DNA of 64,000 nt. It comes from Vagococcus salmoninarum. Its GTDB lineage: Bacteria > Bacillota > Bacilli > Lactobacillales > Vagococcaceae. Of the stretch, positions 1 to 10,699 are shown piece by piece. Within the stretch, counting starts at the first letter, position 1. Every line of letters begins with the position of its first letter. Under the pieces are notes generated by a model that saw only the letters and a program-made list of their open reading frames with translations, was not told the origin of the DNA and ran no database searches. The stretch lies in the NCBI RefSeq assembly GCF_003987495.1, contig NZ_NGJU01000012.1:41120-105119 (forward strand), read 5' to 3'. The translations under genes were made by a program, and so were the position numbers.

Positions 1-754
1 TAATCGCAAGTGGCAAGAAGTCGCTACTAAGTATGCAGTAGAACGATCAGTAATCCAAGGCATTCACGATTACGTGCAGCTGCTCAGTCCTTTTCCTGGA
101 GCAGCCTTTGGGGATACCGATGAACAATTCATCAATCCGGATCTATTAGTTAAAATTTCAGAAGATAAACTTCAAGTCTTATCAACTAGAAGTGGTGCCC
201 CAGTCATTGAATTTCAACAAAGCTATTTTGATAAGATGGAAAAGACTGGCGATCGTGAAGTTAAGAAATACATTAAAGAAAAAAAGTCTGAATTTGACTG
301 GATTAAACGCAGTGTTGAACAACGAGGCGATACTATTTTAAGAGTGGGAACAGAAATTGTTACAAGGCAAAGAGAATTCTTCTTACAATCTGAACGGCCA
401 TTAAAACCCATGACCTTAAAAGAAATTGCTGAAGTGATTGATGTTCATGAGTCCACAGTCAGTCGTTCGATCAATGGTAAATACTTGCAAACTACATTTG
501 GTATCTTTGAACTAAAGTCCTTCTTTAGTACTGGCCTAAGTCAAGATAACGGCGATGAAGATGTTTCAGCAGCTAATATCCAAAGAAGAATGAAGCAATT
601 GATTGATCAAGAAGATAAAAACAAACCTTTATCAGATCAAAAGCTAGTAGATTTATTAAAAGCTGAGGCCTTAGTGTTGTCTCGCCGAACAGTAGCGAAA
701 TATCGGGATATCTTAAATATTCCCTCATCTGCCAAACGACGAAGATATGATTAA
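1..754 (+). CDS. rpoN: RNA polymerase sigma-54 factor (RpoN), C-terminal part
   Basis: This is the 3' part of an open frame that runs in from the left edge (codons in phase from base 2), so the N-terminal activator-interacting and core-binding regions lie outside the window. The visible part has a helix-turn-helix (LKEIAEVIDVHESTVSRSING, about bases 412-480) and, near the end, the RpoN box SRRTVAKYRD (bases 680-709; family form ARRTVAKYRE), which contacts the -24 element. Sigma-54 needs an enhancer-binding activator and in enterococci and Listeria mainly drives mannose-class PTS operons; that role is inferred here. The apparent GTG start at base 74 is inside the gene. Followed by cggR, as in related genomes. 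Confidence 0.95.
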   Translation, partial: NRKWQEVATKYAVERSVIQGIHDYVQLLSPFPGAAFGDTDEQFINPDLLVKISEDKLQVLSTRSGAPVIEFQQSYFDKMEKTGDREVKKYIKEKKSEFDWIKRSVEQRGDTILRVGTEIVTRQREFFLQSERPLKPMTLKEIAEVIDVHESTVSRSINGKYLQTTFGIFELKSFFSTGLSQDNGDEDVSAANIQRRMKQLIDQEDKNKPLSDQKLVDLLKAEALVLSRRTVAKYRDILNIPSSAKRRRYD

Positions 755-767
755 TAACTGATGGAAA

Positions 768-800
768 GGCTAAGAATATGAGTTCTTAGTCTTTAATTCT
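768..800 (+). terminator. Weak candidate terminator after rpoN
   Basis: A 9-bp stem (GGCTAAGAA with TTCTTAGTC, one G-U pair) with a 6-base loop is followed by a T-rich stretch interrupted by AA. It lies 14 bases after the rpoN stop and before the cggR promoter. The poor T tract makes termination uncertain. Confidence 0.4.
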
Positions 801-832
801 CTAAATAAGGAAGAAATAAAAAGGCTTTTCAC

Positions 833-861
833 TTGCTAAAGAAGTTATTTAGTGATACACT
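833..861 (+). promoter_or_regulatory. cggR operon promoter
   Basis: TTGCTA (833-838) and TACACT (856-861) are separated by 17 bp, and TGA precedes the -10, giving an extended -10. Transcription would begin near 868, leaving a leader of about 125 nt before the cggR ATG. It sits just upstream of the leader hairpin and the candidate CggR operator. Confidence 0.7.
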
Positions 862-875
862 AATTTTGTAAGGTT

Positions 876-930
876 GATAAAGAGGGATGCAGTTAAAGAC
901 GCATAAAATCCGGATTTATCATTTTTTTTT
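876..930 (+). promoter_or_regulatory. Leader hairpin with T9 tract, candidate attenuator
   Basis: GATAAA (876-881) can pair with TTTATC (915-920), and inside it GGAT (885-888) with ATCC (908-911) or ATGC (887-890) with GCAT (901-904). Nine T follow at 922-930. It resembles an intrinsic terminator, but it lies between the promoter and cggR, so it could limit transcription into the glycolytic operon. The stem is AU-rich and interrupted, so its strength is uncertain. Confidence 0.4.
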
Positions 931-938
931 GGAAGTGA

Positions 939-974
939 TGGGTCGGAAAACGACGCACTAGGTCATTTCGCGTC
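939..974 (+). promoter_or_regulatory. Candidate CggR operator
   Basis: Two direct half-sites are visible: TGGGTC-N6-CGAC (939-954), then N4, then TAGGTC-N6-CGTC (959-974), a repeat period of exactly 20 bp. The Bacillus subtilis CggR operator is CGGGAC-N6-TGTC-N4 repeated twice, with the same spacing and also between promoter and cggR. The spacing match is seen directly; binding by the CggR encoded 18 bases downstream is inferred. The half-sites differ from the Bacillus consensus at several bases. Confidence 0.6.
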
Positions 975-992
975 CAACGAAGGAGCAGAGCA

Positions 993-2042
993 ATGGAAAA
1001 TCAAATTGAATTGATTGAACAAATCGCTCCAGATATGATGGATGTTGTTCAAGAGCGTTACCATATCTTACGAAACATTCATTGGATGTCACCAGTTGGT
1101 CGACGGACATTGGCGTTAAAAATGGGAATGACAGAAAGAGTATTAAGGACAGAAACAGACTTACTGAAAAACTTACAATTGATTGAAACCTCAAAAAGTG
1201 GCATGACATTAACGGCTACTGGTAAGAAAGTTATGACAGGGTTGGAGTCGCTGATGGGTCAATATTCGGGGATGAAACAAAAAGAACGTCGCTTAGCAGA
1301 ATTGTTCAATATTGAAAAATGTATTATTGCTGGCGGTGAAAGTGACGATGAAGGCAAAGTTCTTGCAAGCTTTGGTCAAATTGTTACAGAGTCTTTAAGT
1401 CAATTGTTACCAGATAAAGAAAATGTGATTGCAGTAATGGGTGGCACAACAATGGCAACCGTTGCTGAAAACATGTCGATTCTCGATCACAACATTCGAA
1501 ATAATATCTTTGTACCAGCCCGTGGTGGAATTGGTGAAACTATTGATATTCAAGCGAATTCCGTGAGTGCGTTAATGGCAGCTAAAACAGGTGGCACTTC
1601 AAGACCACTGTATGTACCAGAACGAGTGAGTCACGAGACATATCAATCGTTATTGCAAGAACCCTTTGTTAAACAAGTGTTGAACTTAATTAGTGAGACA
1701 ACTTGTGTCATTCACGGCATTGGCCGAGCGTTACATATGGCTGCTAGAAGAGGAATGACAGAGCAAGAAATGGTAATGTTAAAAAACAACGGTGCAGTAG
1801 CTGAGTCATTTGGATACTTTTTCGATGACAATGGTGAAGTTGTTTACAAAATACCAAGAATTGGGTTACAACTTAAAGATCTTCAAAAAGTTCCATATAT
1901 CTTGGCAGTTGCTGGTGGGAAATCCAAAGCTAATGCCATTCAAGCATATATGAAACACGCTCCCCAGCAAACTTGGTTAATTACCGATGAAGGGGCAGCA
2001 AACATGATTTTAGAATTAGCGAGTGCGAAAGAGCCTCACTAA
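993..2042 (+). CDS. cggR: Central glycolytic genes regulator CggR
   Basis: SorC/DeoR-type repressor of the lower-glycolysis operon; in Bacillus it is released from DNA by fructose-1,6-bisphosphate. The 349-residue length is normal for the family. Residues about 30-75 form the winged helix-turn-helix (WMSPVGRRTLALKMGMTERVLR region) and residues from about 105 form the SorC sugar-binding domain, with GGTTMATVAENM and GIGRALHMAARRG segments. The ATG at 993 has AAGGAG 8 bases upstream. It is the first gene before gap, as in Bacillus and Listeria, and its leader carries the candidate operator, so autoregulation is likely. Confidence 0.93.
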   Translation: MENQIELIEQIAPDMMDVVQERYHILRNIHWMSPVGRRTLALKMGMTERVLRTETDLLKNLQLIETSKSGMTLTATGKKVMTGLESLMGQYSGMKQKERRLAELFNIEKCIIAGGESDDEGKVLASFGQIVTESLSQLLPDKENVIAVMGGTTMATVAENMSILDHNIRNNIFVPARGGIGETIDIQANSVSALMAAKTGGTSRPLYVPERVSHETYQSLLQEPFVKQVLNLISETTCVIHGIGRALHMAARRGMTEQEMVMLKNNGAVAESFGYFFDDNGEVVYKIPRIGLQLKDLQKVPYILAVAGGKSKANAIQAYMKHAPQQTWLITDEGAANMILELASAKEPH

Positions 2043-2061
2043 TACTAAAATATTAAACTTG

Positions 2062-2088
2062 ATTTTAAAAGAGGTAACTCTTTAAAAT
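2062..2088 (+). promoter_or_regulatory. Stem-loop between cggR and gap, possible mRNA processing or stability element
   Basis: ATTTTAAAAGAG (2062-2073) and CTCTTTAAAAT (2078-2088) pair around GTAA, with one bulged A. No T tract follows, so it is not a terminator. In B. subtilis the cggR-gapA transcript is cut just upstream of a stem-loop that stabilises the gapA mRNA; position and form here are similar, but cleavage itself cannot be seen. Confidence 0.45.
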
Positions 2089-2127
2089 AATAAATTTGTT
2101 TCGATTTTCTAAAGGAGGAAATTTCGC

Positions 2128-3132
2128 ATGACAGTTAAAGTAGGTATTAATGGATTTGGACGTATCGGACGCTTAGCCTTCCGTCGTATCCAAGAAGTAG
2201 AAGGTATTGAAGTTGTTGCAATCAATGATTTAACAGATTCAAAAATGTTGGCTCATTTATTAAAATATGATACAACTCAAGGACGTTTCAACGGTGACGT
2301 TGAAGTTCATGATGGTTTCTTCAATGTTAACGGTAAAGAAGTTAAAGTTTTAGCTAACCGTAACCCAGAAGAATTACCATGGGGCGACTTAGGAGTTGAA
2401 ATCGTATTAGAATGTACTGGTTTCTTCACATCTAAAGAAGGCGCTGAAAAACACCTTAAAGGTGGAGCTAAACGTGTTGTTATCTCTGCTCCAGGTGGAA
2501 ATGACGTTCCGACAATCGTTTATAACACTAACCATGATATCTTAACTGGTAAAGAAACAGTTATCTCAGGTGCTTCATGTACGACTAACTGTTTAGCGCC
2601 AATGGCTGATGTTTTAAACAAAGAATTTGGAATCATTGAAGGCTTAATGACTACAATCCATGCTTACACAGGTGACCAAATGACTCTTGATGGACCTCAC
2701 CCTGGTGGCGATTTCCGTCGTGCGCGTGCGGCTGCTGAAAACATTATCCCTAACACAACTGGTGCTGCTAAAGCAATTGGTTTAGTAATTCCAGACTTAA
2801 ACGGTAAATTAGACGGAGCAGCTCAACGTGTTCCTGTTGCAACTGGTTCTTTAACTGAATTAGTTACTGTTTTAGACAAAAAAGTAACAGTTGATGAAGT
2901 TAATGCAGCGATGAAAGCAGCAGCTAACGAATCTTACGGTTACACAGCTGACGCTATCGTTTCTTCTGATATCGTAGGTATGACTTACGGATCATTATTT
3001 GACGAAACACAAACTAAAGTTATGACTGTTGGCGATAACCAATTAGTTAAAACTGTTGCTTGGTATGACAATGAAATGTCATACACTGCACAATTAGTTC
3101 GTACGTTAGAGTACTTTGCTAAATTAGGTTAA
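2128..3132 (+). CDS. gap: Glyceraldehyde-3-phosphate dehydrogenase, type I
   Basis: Catalyses NAD-dependent oxidative phosphorylation of glyceraldehyde 3-phosphate to 1,3-bisphosphoglycerate in glycolysis. It is a full-length 334-residue protein with the Rossmann start [10 protein letters not shown] (residues 6-15) and the active-site motif SCTTNC with the catalytic cysteine at residue 151. The ATG has a strong AAAGGAGGAA ribosome site. Codon use is strongly biased toward GTT, GCT, GGT and AAA, as expected for a highly expressed gene. It follows cggR, and a strong hairpin terminator comes after it, so gap probably also forms the 3' end of a short abundant transcript. Confidence 0.98.
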   Translation: MTVKVGINGFGRIGRLAFRRIQEVEGIEVVAINDLTDSKMLAHLLKYDTTQGRFNGDVEVHDGFFNVNGKEVKVLANRNPEELPWGDLGVEIVLECTGFFTSKEGAEKHLKGGAKRVVISAPGGNDVPTIVYNTNHDILTGKETVISGASCTTNCLAPMADVLNKEFGIIEGLMTTIHAYTGDQMTLDGPHPGGDFRRARAAAENIIPNTTGAAKAIGLVIPDLNGKLDGAAQRVPVATGSLTELVTVLDKKVTVDEVNAAMKAAANESYGYTADAIVSSDIVGMTYGSLFDETQTKVMTVGDNQLVKTVAWYDNEMSYTAQLVRTLEYFAKLG

Positions 3133-3173
3133 TTCAAACTGTCACATTAAAGTTTAAATTAGTCATCAAATAA

Positions 3174-3205
3174 GCGGGGAAGCATCGCGCTTCCTCGCTT
3201 TTTAT
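3174..3205 (+). terminator. Terminator after gap
   Basis: GCGGGGAAGC (3174-3183) pairs with GCTTCCTCGC (3189-3198) around ATCGC, with one G-U pair, followed by five T. It is a strong intrinsic terminator inside the glycolytic gene cluster. Partial termination would give much more gap mRNA than pgk-eno mRNA unless pgk has its own promoter. Confidence 0.8.
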
Positions 3206-3263
3206 CTTTTAGTAAAGAAAAAACCAACCTTAAAACCAATATCCTTTAGGAGGCACAATAGTA

Positions 3264-4460
3264 ATGGCTAAAAAAACTGTTAAAGATGTAGAATTAAAAG
3301 ATAAAAAAGTCTTAGTGCGCGTTGACTTTAATGTCCCATTGAAAGATGGCGTAATTACCAATGACAACCGTATCGAAGCTGCTTTACCAACAATCCAATA
3401 CATTGCAGAACAAGGGGGAAAAGCAATTCTTTTCTCACATTTAGGCCGTGTTAAAGAAGAAGCGGATAAAGAAGGCAAATCACTTCGCCCAATCGCCGCT
3501 CGTTTAAGCGAATTATTAGGCAAAGAAGTTATCTTTGTTCCTGAAACTCGTGGTACTGAATTAGAAACAGCAATCAACAACTTACAAGCTGGTGAAGTTT
3601 TATTAGTCGAAAACACTCGTTTTGAAGACATTGATGGCAGTAAAGAAAGTAAAAATGCTCCTGAATTAGGAAAATATTGGGCTTCTTTAGGCGACGATAT
3701 TTTTGTTAACGATGCTTTCGGAACGGCTCACCGTGCTCACGCATCAAACGTTGGGATTTCATCTAACGTGACAAACGCAACAGCTGGTTTCTTAATGGAA
3801 AATGAAATTAAATTTATTAAAGAAGCAGTTGAAGCACCAGTTCGTCCCTTTGTAGCGATCTTAGGTGGCTCAAAAGTGTCAGATAAAATTGGCGTTATTG
3901 AGAACTTAATTGAAAAAGCTGACAAAGTAATCGTTGGTGGTGGAATGACTTACACGTTCTACGCTGCTAAAGGCATTGAAATTGGTGATTCATTAGTTGA
4001 ACTTGATAAAGTTGAATTAGCGAAATCATTAATCGAAAAAGCTGGCGATAAATTAGTCTTACCAGTTGATTCAATCGAAGCCAACGCATTTGCTGGCTAC
4101 ACTGAATTAAAAGCAACTGAAGGCGAAGCTGTCGATAAAGGTTTCTTAGGGTTAGATATCGGACCAAAAACAATTGAATTATTCGAATCAGTCATTGATG
4201 GTGCGAAAACAGTTGTTTGGAACGGACCAATGGGCGTCTTTGAAAACGAAGACTTCGCAAAAGGAACAATCGCTGTGATGGATGCAATTGCTGCTCAAGC
4301 AGGAGCAACTTCAATCATCGGTGGTGGCGATTCAGCTGCTGCAGCGATCAACTTAGGCCGTGCAGACAAGTTCTCATGGATTTCAACAGGTGGCGGTGCT
4401 TCTCTAGAATTACTAGAAGGCAAAGAATTACCTGGCTTATCTGCTTTAACTGAAAAGTAA
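3264..4460 (+). CDS. pgk: Phosphoglycerate kinase
   Basis: Transfers the acyl phosphate of 1,3-bisphosphoglycerate to ADP, producing ATP and 3-phosphoglycerate. The 398-residue length is typical. It has the family signature [12 protein letters not shown] (about residues 17-28) in the N-terminal substrate domain and the nucleotide-site glycine loop GGGDSAAA near residue 352 in the C-terminal domain. AGGAGG precedes the ATG. It is 131 bases after gap and separated from it by a terminator; tpiA follows after 117 bases. Confidence 0.98.
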   Translation: MAKKTVKDVELKDKKVLVRVDFNVPLKDGVITNDNRIEAALPTIQYIAEQGGKAILFSHLGRVKEEADKEGKSLRPIAARLSELLGKEVIFVPETRGTELETAINNLQAGEVLLVENTRFEDIDGSKESKNAPELGKYWASLGDDIFVNDAFGTAHRAHASNVGISSNVTNATAGFLMENEIKFIKEAVEAPVRPFVAILGGSKVSDKIGVIENLIEKADKVIVGGGMTYTFYAAKGIEIGDSLVELDKVELAKSLIEKAGDKLVLPVDSIEANAFAGYTELKATEGEAVDKGFLGLDIGPKTIELFESVIDGAKTVVWNGPMGVFENEDFAKGTIAVMDAIAAQAGATSIIGGGDSAAAAINLGRADKFSWISTGGGASLELLEGKELPGLSALTEK

Positions 4461-4511
4461 GGGGAACGTTGTTTCGTCGAACTGACTCTCAAAGTGTCAC
4501 CAAAAATTAAG

Positions 4512-4537
4512 ATCGGCAGGGACAACACTCTACCGAT
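4512..4537 (+). other. Hairpin between pgk and tpiA
   Basis: ATCGGCAGGG and CTCTACCGAT form a 10-pair stem with one mismatch and one wobble around ACAACA. No T run follows, so it looks more like an mRNA processing or stability structure than a terminator. Its function is unknown. Confidence 0.35.
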
Positions 4538-4562
4538 TAATCAAAACAAATTCAACTTATAG

Positions 4563-5333
<771 letters not shown>

Positions 5334-5334
5334 T

Positions 5335-6864
5335 ATGAGTAAAGCCCCTGTAGCGATTATTATTCTTGACGGTTTTGGTCAACGTGAAGAAACAGTTGGC
5401 AATGCCGTTGCGCAAGCAAACAAACCTAACTTTGATCGTTATTACAATGAATTTCCTCATAGTACAATGAAGGCTGCCGGCTTAGATGTTGGTTTACCTG
5501 AAGGTCAAATGGGGAATTCAGAAGTCGGTCACACAAATATTGGTGGCGGACGAATTGTTTATCAAAGTTTAACAAGAATCGACAAAGCCATTACTGATGG
5601 AGAGTTCCAAACAAATGAGACCTTAGTTAAAGCAATGGATCATGCAATTGCCAATGACTCAGCTCTACATTTATTCGGTTTACTTTCTGACGGTGGTGTT
5701 CATAGTCATCAAAATCATTTATATGCCTTATTAGAAACAGCGAAAGCGAAAGGCGTTAAAGAAACCTTCGTTCATGCCTTTTTAGATGGACGTGATGTAG
5801 CACCGACTTCTGGTGTTGGTTTCATGAAAGCCTTAGTTGCGAAAATGGCGGAACTTAATTACGGTAAAGTGGCAACTGTCACTGGACGTTTTTACGCTAT
5901 GGATCGTGACAAACGTTGGGAACGTGTCGAAAAAGCATATAATGCCTTAGTTTTAGGTGAAGGAATCAAAGCCACAGATCCTGTTGCGGCGATTGAAGCT
6001 TCTTACGCTGATGGCAAAAATGATGAATTTGTTTTACCAATCGTGATTGAAGAAGCCGGCAAACCAGTTGGAACAGTGTCAGATAATGATGCAATCATTT
6101 TCTTTAACTTCCGTCCGGACCGGGCCATTCAATTATCAAATGCCTTCACAGACACGGAATGGGCAAACTTCGACCGTAAAGTAACACCGACAAATGTTAA
6201 ATTTGTGACGATGACACTTTACAATCCGAGTATTATTGCGGAAGTCGCTTACCCACCGATGGAAATGAAAAATGTGATTGGTGAAGTCTTAGCTAATCAT
6301 GGCTTAAAACAGTTACGAATTGCTGAAACTGAAAAATACCCTCACGTGACCTTCTTTATGAACGGTGGCCGTAACGAAGAATTTGAAGGGGAAAGCCGTA
6401 TTTTAATCAACTCACCAAAAGTTGAAACTTACGATTTAAAACCTGAAATGAGCGCTTACGAAGTGACGGATGCTTTAGTTGCCTCAATCGAAGCTGATGA
6501 AAACGACGCGATTATCTTAAACTTTGCAAACCCGGATATGGTTGGTCACTCTGGCATGCTAGAGCCGACAATTAAAGCCATTGAAGCCGTTGATGAGAAC
6601 TTAGGGCGCGTAGTTGATGCAATCCTAGCTAAAGGTGGTTCAGCTATTATTTTCGCTGACCATGGTAACTCAGAAACAATGTCGACACCAGAAGGTAACC
6701 CACACACTGCCCACACAACTGTGCCAGTCCCTGTCATCGTTACTAAAAAAGGTGCCACACTAAGAACTGATGGCCGTTTAGCCGATGTTGCCCCAACGAT
6801 GTTAGATTTACTAAACATTGAAAAACCAGCTGAAATGACTGGTGAATCTTTAATTAGTAAATAA
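5335..6864 (+). CDS. gpmI: 2,3-bisphosphoglycerate-independent phosphoglycerate mutase
   Basis: Mn-dependent mutase converting 3-phosphoglycerate to 2-phosphoglycerate without the bisphospho cofactor; alkaline-phosphatase superfamily. The 509 residues are full length. Visible are the metal-site start ILDGFG, the phosphoserine nucleophile motif [14 protein letters not shown] (Ser62), [11 protein letters not shown], and FADHGNSE with metal ligands near the C terminus. A ribosome site (TTGGAGG) lies inside the end of tpiA. The gene is embedded in the glycolytic operon as in Bacillus and Listeria. Confidence 0.97.
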   Translation: MSKAPVAIIILDGFGQREETVGNAVAQANKPNFDRYYNEFPHSTMKAAGLDVGLPEGQMGNSEVGHTNIGGGRIVYQSLTRIDKAITDGEFQTNETLVKAMDHAIANDSALHLFGLLSDGGVHSHQNHLYALLETAKAKGVKETFVHAFLDGRDVAPTSGVGFMKALVAKMAELNYGKVATVTGRFYAMDRDKRWERVEKAYNALVLGEGIKATDPVAAIEASYADGKNDEFVLPIVIEEAGKPVGTVSDNDAIIFFNFRPDRAIQLSNAFTDTEWANFDRKVTPTNVKFVTMTLYNPSIIAEVAYPPMEMKNVIGEVLANHGLKQLRIAETEKYPHVTFFMNGGRNEEFEGESRILINSPKVETYDLKPEMSAYEVTDALVASIEADENDAIILNFANPDMVGHSGMLEPTIKAIEAVDENLGRVVDAILAKGGSAIIFADHGNSETMSTPEGNPHTAHTTVPVPVIVTKKGATLRTDGRLADVAPTMLDLLNIEKPAEMTGESLISK

Positions 6865-6948
6865 ATACCGTTAAATAGTAGTTACAATTGCAACTACGAC
6901 CAAAACGTATTAAGATAAGACTAAGGAAGCAATTCCTAAGTTAATTAA

Positions 6949-8313
<1,365 letters not shown>

Positions 8314-8343
8314 TCATTCTTTAAGTGAGAATTAAGTAAATTT

Positions 8344-8388
8344 AAAAGATCTCTGTTCTGATATTTGTCAGAACGGAGATCTTTTTTT
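8344..8388 (+). terminator. Terminator of the glycolytic operon
   Basis: A long stem (AAAAGATCTCTGTTCTGA with TCAGAACGGAGATCTTTT, one wobble) around TATTTG ends in a run of T. It is a very strong intrinsic terminator. Confidence 0.92.
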
Positions 8389-8611
8389 GTTTAACAATTT
8401 TGAGGAAAGAATAAAAGGTCTTAATAACGCACATAGTGCTGTTTAAGTAGCCAAGAAGTCTTCATGGACTAATTATCCGATTAGTGGTTCTGGAAGCTAG
8501 TTAGACTGATTTAAGGAGTTAAAAGGACCTAAGAAGCAATGACTGTTCCTTAAATGAGTCTATATTTGATTAGCTGTCTGATTTTCAGGCAAAAAATCTT
8601 TATATTCAGCC
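8389..8611. other. Intergenic stretch with no recognised gene
   Basis: Between the eno terminator and the stop of the convergent RpiR gene I see only short AT-rich sequence. No ORF has a convincing ribosome site, no clear terminator serves the minus-strand gene, and there is no repeat apart from a minimal GCAC-ATA-GTGC hairpin near 8430. Confidence 0.5.
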
Positions 8612-9484
8612 TTAATCCGACAATAAGCCATCTTGTAATAAACTTTGTTTTGCTTCTAAGTTGAGTAAGTTTTGGCGGTATTCTTTAGCATACATAATTG
8701 AAAAAAGTGAATCCAAAATAAACTCAAAAGCTGTTTGGGAGGCAAAGGTACCAATTTTAGCAAAGTCGTATTCTTCTTGAACAGTCAGCAATAGTTTGTC
8801 AGCTAAAGGAACTAAAGGGGAGTTAGGATTGCCAGAAAGAAGAATCCTAGGAATCTCTTCTTGTTGAAAGTAACTCATAATCCGCTCGTATTGTGGCACG
8901 ATTCCGCTATAAGATAAAAAAATCCCACAATCTTGTGGTGTTAAGTTAACAGCATGCCAATAAGTATCTGAATACTCATCAGCTAAAATAAAGAACTTAT
9001 TAATTTTAACTAGTTTATTTTGAAAGCTTCGTGCTCTAATTTGGGAATCGCCTTTTGCAAAGATAAACACCCGATTAGCTTGAGTGAGTTGTTCAGCAAT
9101 CTCAGCTAAGTTTTGTTCCTCTAATTGGGCGAGGGTTTTGGTAATAGTCTCAATGCTCAAATCAGCCATTTTTTTAGCGATGGCTAAAGGGGAGTCTTGG
9201 TCATCGAAAGGAAAATTAGCATCAACTAAGCTGACAGTATGTAATTGGCTATGAACGGCACTAGAAATGGCGACTTTAAACTCACGAAAGCCTGTAAAAC
9301 CCATTTTTTTAGCTAAGCGAATAATCGCCGAGTGAGACGTATAAGTTAACTTAGCTAGGTCTTCGATAAAAATGCCAGGAATATCTGCGCTATGCTGTAA
9401 AATATAATCAGCAATTCGTTTTTCCGTCTGAGTAAAATAAGTTTGGTTTTTTAATTCTTCTAAAATTAATACGATAACTAACAC
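8612..9484 (-). CDS. RpiR-family transcriptional regulator (HTH plus SIS domain)
   Basis: About 290 residues: an N-terminal RpiR helix-turn-helix (TYTSHSAIIRLAKKMGFTGFREFK, positions 47-70) and a C-terminal SIS sugar-phosphate-binding domain (about 110-250, with VFIFAKGDS and IFLSYSG). Such proteins sense phosphosugars and control carbohydrate genes. It is divergent from two Gfo/Idh/MocA oxidoreductases and probably controls them and itself. The start is unclear: the only early canonical start, GTG at 9484, overlaps GGAGG, too close to use it; an ATC or ATT a few codons on would be better spaced but rare. The DNA-binding part is unaffected by the choice. Confidence 0.85.
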   Translation of the reverse strand: MLVIVLILEELKNQTYFTQTEKRIADYILQHSADIPGIFIEDLAKLTYTSHSAIIRLAKKMGFTGFREFKVAISSAVHSQLHTVSLVDANFPFDDQDSPLAIAKKMADLSIETITKTLAQLEEQNLAEIAEQLTQANRVFIFAKGDSQIRARSFQNKLVKINKFFILADEYSDTYWHAVNLTPQDCGIFLSYSGIVPQYERIMSYFQQEEIPRILLSGNPNSPLVPLADKLLLTVQEEYDFAKIGTFASQTAFEFILDSLFSIMYAKEYRQNLLNLEAKQSLLQDGLLSD

Positions 9485-9523
9485 CTCCGTAAGTCTTAGT
9501 TTACTAGATTAACGGCTATAATA

Positions 9524-9566
9524 CTATGGTTCTGAACATAGTGTTCAAAAGAACCGGTGATAGTTC
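9524..9566. promoter_or_regulatory. Clustered GTTC/GAAC inverted repeats, candidate RpiR operator
   Basis: Three overlapping inverted repeats are packed into 43 bases between the divergent genes: CTATG-N8-CATAG (9524-9541), GTTC-AAAA-GAAC (9543-9554) and GAAC-N8-GTTC (9551-9566). A minus-strand promoter (TTGAAC at 9543-9548 and TAGTAT at 9521-9526, 16 bp apart) would be covered by them. Binding by the neighbouring RpiR protein is inferred. Confidence 0.45.
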
Positions 9567-9665
9567 TTATAAAAAGAAAATTATGACCTGAATTGTTAAA
9601 TAAATCCTAATCAAGAGGGCAGTAAGTTATACTAAAAGCATCAACTAACTAATGGAGGTCCTCAC

Positions 9666-10697
9666 ATGTTAACAATCGCTTATATTGCAAATGGTAAAAG
9701 TACTAATCGTTACCATCTACCATTTTCGCTTAAACTAGCAAATAAAATTAAAGTCAAAACAATTTATTCACGCACAGATAATCATCAATGGCCGCTGATT
9801 GCTGGCGTCACTTACACGACGAATCTCGATGATATTTTTAATGATTCTGAGATTCAGCTAGTCGTCGTAGCCACACCTAGCCATTTACACTATTATTATG
9901 GCAAAATGATTTTAGAAAAAGGAAAAAATGCTTTAATTGAAAAGCCCTTCACTGAAACTTCAGCTCAGGCTAAAGAGTTATTTGCCTTAGCTAAGTCTAA
10001 ACATTTGTTAGTCCAGTGTTATCAAAATCGCCGTTACGACTCAGATTTTCTAACTGTGCAAAAAGTCATTGAAAGTGGTGTTTTAGGGGATATTTTAGAA
10101 GTTGAAATGCACTATGATTATTTTCGCCCAGAAGTTCCTGAAAGTGTCACCAGTTACTCCCAAGTGGACAGCTATTTATATGGCCATGGCTGTCATACGA
10201 TAGATCAAGTGTTGTCTTATTTTGGGGAACCAGATGACATTCGTTACGATGTTCGTCAATTATTAGGAAAAGGGCGGATGAATGACTACTTTGATTTAGA
10301 CTTTTATTACGGTACAATGAAAGTATCAGTCAAATCAAGTTACTTCCGTTTGAAAGAGCGCCCAAGTTTCGTTGTCTATGGGAAAAAAGGCTCATTCGTT
10401 AAAGTAACTAAAGACCGACAAGAAGAACACTTGAAGATGTTCTATTTGCCTGACCAAAGTGACTTCGGTATAGATTTACCAGAACATTATGGCGTGTTGA
10501 CGTACATGGATCAAGCTGGCAATTACCATGAAGAAAAAGTCGTTTCGGAAGTTGGCGATTACAGTCGGGTTTACGAAGGCTTGTATGACACGCTAATTAA
10601 TGGGGCAGAAAAAAGTGTTAAAGATGAGGAAACCATTCGTCAGTTAGAAATTTTAGAAGCAGGCAGTCAGTTTAATTACCCAGAGGAGGAAGATTAA
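9666..10697 (+). CDS. Gfo/Idh/MocA family oxidoreductase
   Basis: Probable NAD(P)-dependent sugar or inositol-type dehydrogenase of 343 residues. The N-terminal Rossmann fold lacks the usual GxGxxG (ANGKSTNRYH instead) but keeps the family motif EKPF (residues 92-95), whose lysine lies at the active site; the C-terminal half is the alpha/beta substrate domain with GHGCHTIDQVLSYFG, containing the catalytic-type H-x3-D. TGGAGG precedes the ATG. The second oxidoreductase starts 2 bases after its stop, so they form an operon. The altered glycine motif is like the YrbE-type or scyllo-inositol group. The substrate cannot be told. Confidence 0.85.
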   Translation: MLTIAYIANGKSTNRYHLPFSLKLANKIKVKTIYSRTDNHQWPLIAGVTYTTNLDDIFNDSEIQLVVVATPSHLHYYYGKMILEKGKNALIEKPFTETSAQAKELFALAKSKHLLVQCYQNRRYDSDFLTVQKVIESGVLGDILEVEMHYDYFRPEVPESVTSYSQVDSYLYGHGCHTIDQVLSYFGEPDDIRYDVRQLLGKGRMNDYFDLDFYYGTMKVSVKSSYFRLKERPSFVVYGKKGSFVKVTKDRQEEHLKMFYLPDQSDFGIDLPEHYGVLTYMDQAGNYHEEKVVSEVGDYSRVYEGLYDTLINGAEKSVKDEETIRQLEILEAGSQFNYPEEED

Positions 10698-10699
10698 GT

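Noticed and set aside
3230-3631. 133-codon minus-strand ORF over the start of pgk
   Set aside because: It mirrors the codon bias of the highly expressed pgk gene and spans its ribosome site; no initiation signal.
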